Of a DNA stretch of 6,714 bases, positions 5,812-6,714 are shown in pieces. A program made the translations under genes and the position numbers. Below the pieces are notes generated by a model. That model worked only from the letters and a program-made list of their open reading frames with translations. It did not search any database and was not told the DNA's origin. This DNA is from CAZPAH01 sp964584495 (lineage in GTDB: Bacteria > Krumholzibacteriota > Krumholzibacteriia > Krumholzibacteriales > Krumholzibacteriaceae), in contig CAZPAH010000139.1 of NCBI GenBank assembly GCA_964584495.1, positions 1-6,714 on the forward strand, in the 5' to 3' direction. Numbering within the stretch: position 1 is the first letter of the stretch; each line of letters begins with the position of its first letter.

Positions 5812-6714
5812 ATGAAAAAGAAGTATTTCATCGTAATAGGCGCTATACTGATCATTGCGGTTCTGATCCTGATCAATCTCAAGGCGAAACGGGGTAAGTC
5901 CCTACCCGTCCAGGTCGAGGAAGTCACAAGCCGCGATCTGTCGATGAAGGTCACCGCATCGGGATCGATCCGTCCCAAACGGCAAGTCGATATCAGCGCG
6001 AGCAACATAGGAAAAGTGACCAAGGTGGCCGTCAAGGAAGGTGATATAGTAAAGCAGGGGCAGTTCCTGATACAGATAGATCCGATCCAGCTCGAATCGA
6101 CCGTGGCGCAGCTGCGGGCTGCGATCGAAACGGCCAGATCGAACGAGAGACAGTCGTTGTTCCAGGTCAACCAGTACGAGAAGGAGCTGGAGAGAAGCAA
6201 GAAACTATTCGATCAGGGATACCTTACCGACCGCGAGGTGGATGTCGCCCAGACGAATTACGACGTCGCCAGGTCCAATCTTGATGCGGCCCGTCACCAG
6301 GTGTCCCAGCAGGAAGCTCTTCTCGAGAGCGCCCTTCACAATCTCGAGGAAGTGACGATCACTTCGGGGATGGACGGCATTGTCACCAGGCTCAATGTCG
6401 AGGAGGGAGAGATAGCGATAATGGGAACCCTGAATAATCCGGGAACCGTTCTCATGACGATCGCCGATCTTTCCACGATAGAGACGGAGGTGGAGGTAGA
6501 TGAGACCGAGGTGATCAATATCAAGCTGGGGGACAAGGCTGAGGTCACGCTAGACGCTTTCCCCGATACGACCTACGCGGGGATAGTGACCGAGGTGGGA
6601 AATAGCCCCATTCTATCCTCCTCCGTTTCAGGTCAGCAGGGTGTCGATTTCAAGGTCGTAATCACGATCACCGATACGATCTTAAGTGTCAGGCCGGGGC
6701 TTTCCGCCGACTCC
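5812..6714 (+). CDS. MacA/HlyD-family periplasmic adaptor protein (3' truncated by window edge)
   Basis: The frame is open from ATG 5812 to the right edge, giving 301 residues without a stop. An in-frame TAG at 5800-5802 fixes the start to ATG 5812 or the adjacent TTG 5809; AGGGGGAG (5801-5808) is the ribosome site. Residues 5-22 are a single N-terminal membrane anchor (YFIVIGAILIIAVLILIN) with no lipobox. A first half of a lipoyl domain follows (about 48-90, ISASNIGKVTKVAVKEGDIVKQG), then a coiled-coil hairpin (about 92-180), the second lipoyl half (ITSGMDGIVTRLNVEEGE, 183-200) and a beta-barrel domain (about 220-290). The hairpin tip has R128, L132 and T139, the spacing of the R-L-S motif by which adaptors dock on TolC, with T for S. 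It should link the outer-membrane factor to an inner-membrane ABC permease expected next. The end SVRPGLSADS is the usual run-up to the membrane-proximal domain. Confidence 0.93.
   Translation, partial: MKKKYFIVIGAILIIAVLILINLKAKRGKSLPVQVEEVTSRDLSMKVTASGSIRPKRQVDISASNIGKVTKVAVKEGDIVKQGQFLIQIDPIQLESTVAQLRAAIETARSNERQSLFQVNQYEKELERSKKLFDQGYLTDREVDVAQTNYDVARSNLDAARHQVSQQEALLESALHNLEEVTITSGMDGIVTRLNVEEGEIAIMGTLNNPGTVLMTIADLSTIETEVEVDETEVINIKLGDKAEVTLDAFPDTTYAGIVTEVGNSPILSSSVSGQQGVDFKVVITITDTILSVRPGLSADS

Overview
The window reads as ordinary chromosomal DNA from a Gram-negative (diderm) bacterium of moderate GC content. Energy-coupling genes of the inner membrane, a TonB protein and a TolC-fold outer-membrane channel all imply two membranes. 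The first gene encodes a GWxTD-domain protein, a family met mainly in Bacteroidota and related FCB-type or candidate phyla. Frequent AGG/AGA arginine codons and ATA isoleucine codons, and a sigma70-like promoter unlike the usual Bacteroidetes -33/-7 type, make an uncultivated FCB-like lineage (for example Zixibacteria, Latescibacterota or Krumholzibacteriota) more likely than Bacteroidetes itself. This placement is inference.

Layout, all on the + strand. (1) Bases 2-907: the 3' part of a GWxTD-domain gene. (2) Bases 908-1139: an intergenic region with a good TTGACA-N17-TATTTT promoter and a leader of about 160 nt containing two inverted repeats. (3) Bases 1140-3499: a compact Ton operon, exbB - exbD - exbD - tonB, with gaps of 13-17 nt, ending at a clear intrinsic terminator (3526-3553). 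(4) Bases 3554-3669: AT-richer spacer with no convincing promoter visible. (5) Bases 3670-6714: a second operon encoding a TolC-family outer-membrane factor, a MacB/LolD-type ABC ATPase, and a MacA/HlyD-type periplasmic adaptor that runs off the right edge.

How they work together: ExbB and the two ExbD paralogues should form a proton-driven stator complex in the inner membrane that energises TonB, which acts on TonB-dependent outer-membrane receptors encoded elsewhere. The second operon should build a MacAB-TolC-like tripartite exporter; its FtsX/MacB-type permease is not in the window and is predicted just downstream. The two operons look independently transcribed.

I found no mobile element, CRISPR array, tRNA or rRNA, and no convincing new biological system. 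The points most worth a second look are the two non-identical ExbD subunits beside one ExbB, the signal peptide and periplasmic extension on ExbB, the structured leader of the Ton operon, the hairpin plus T-run inside the exporter operon, and the variant GWxTD motif.
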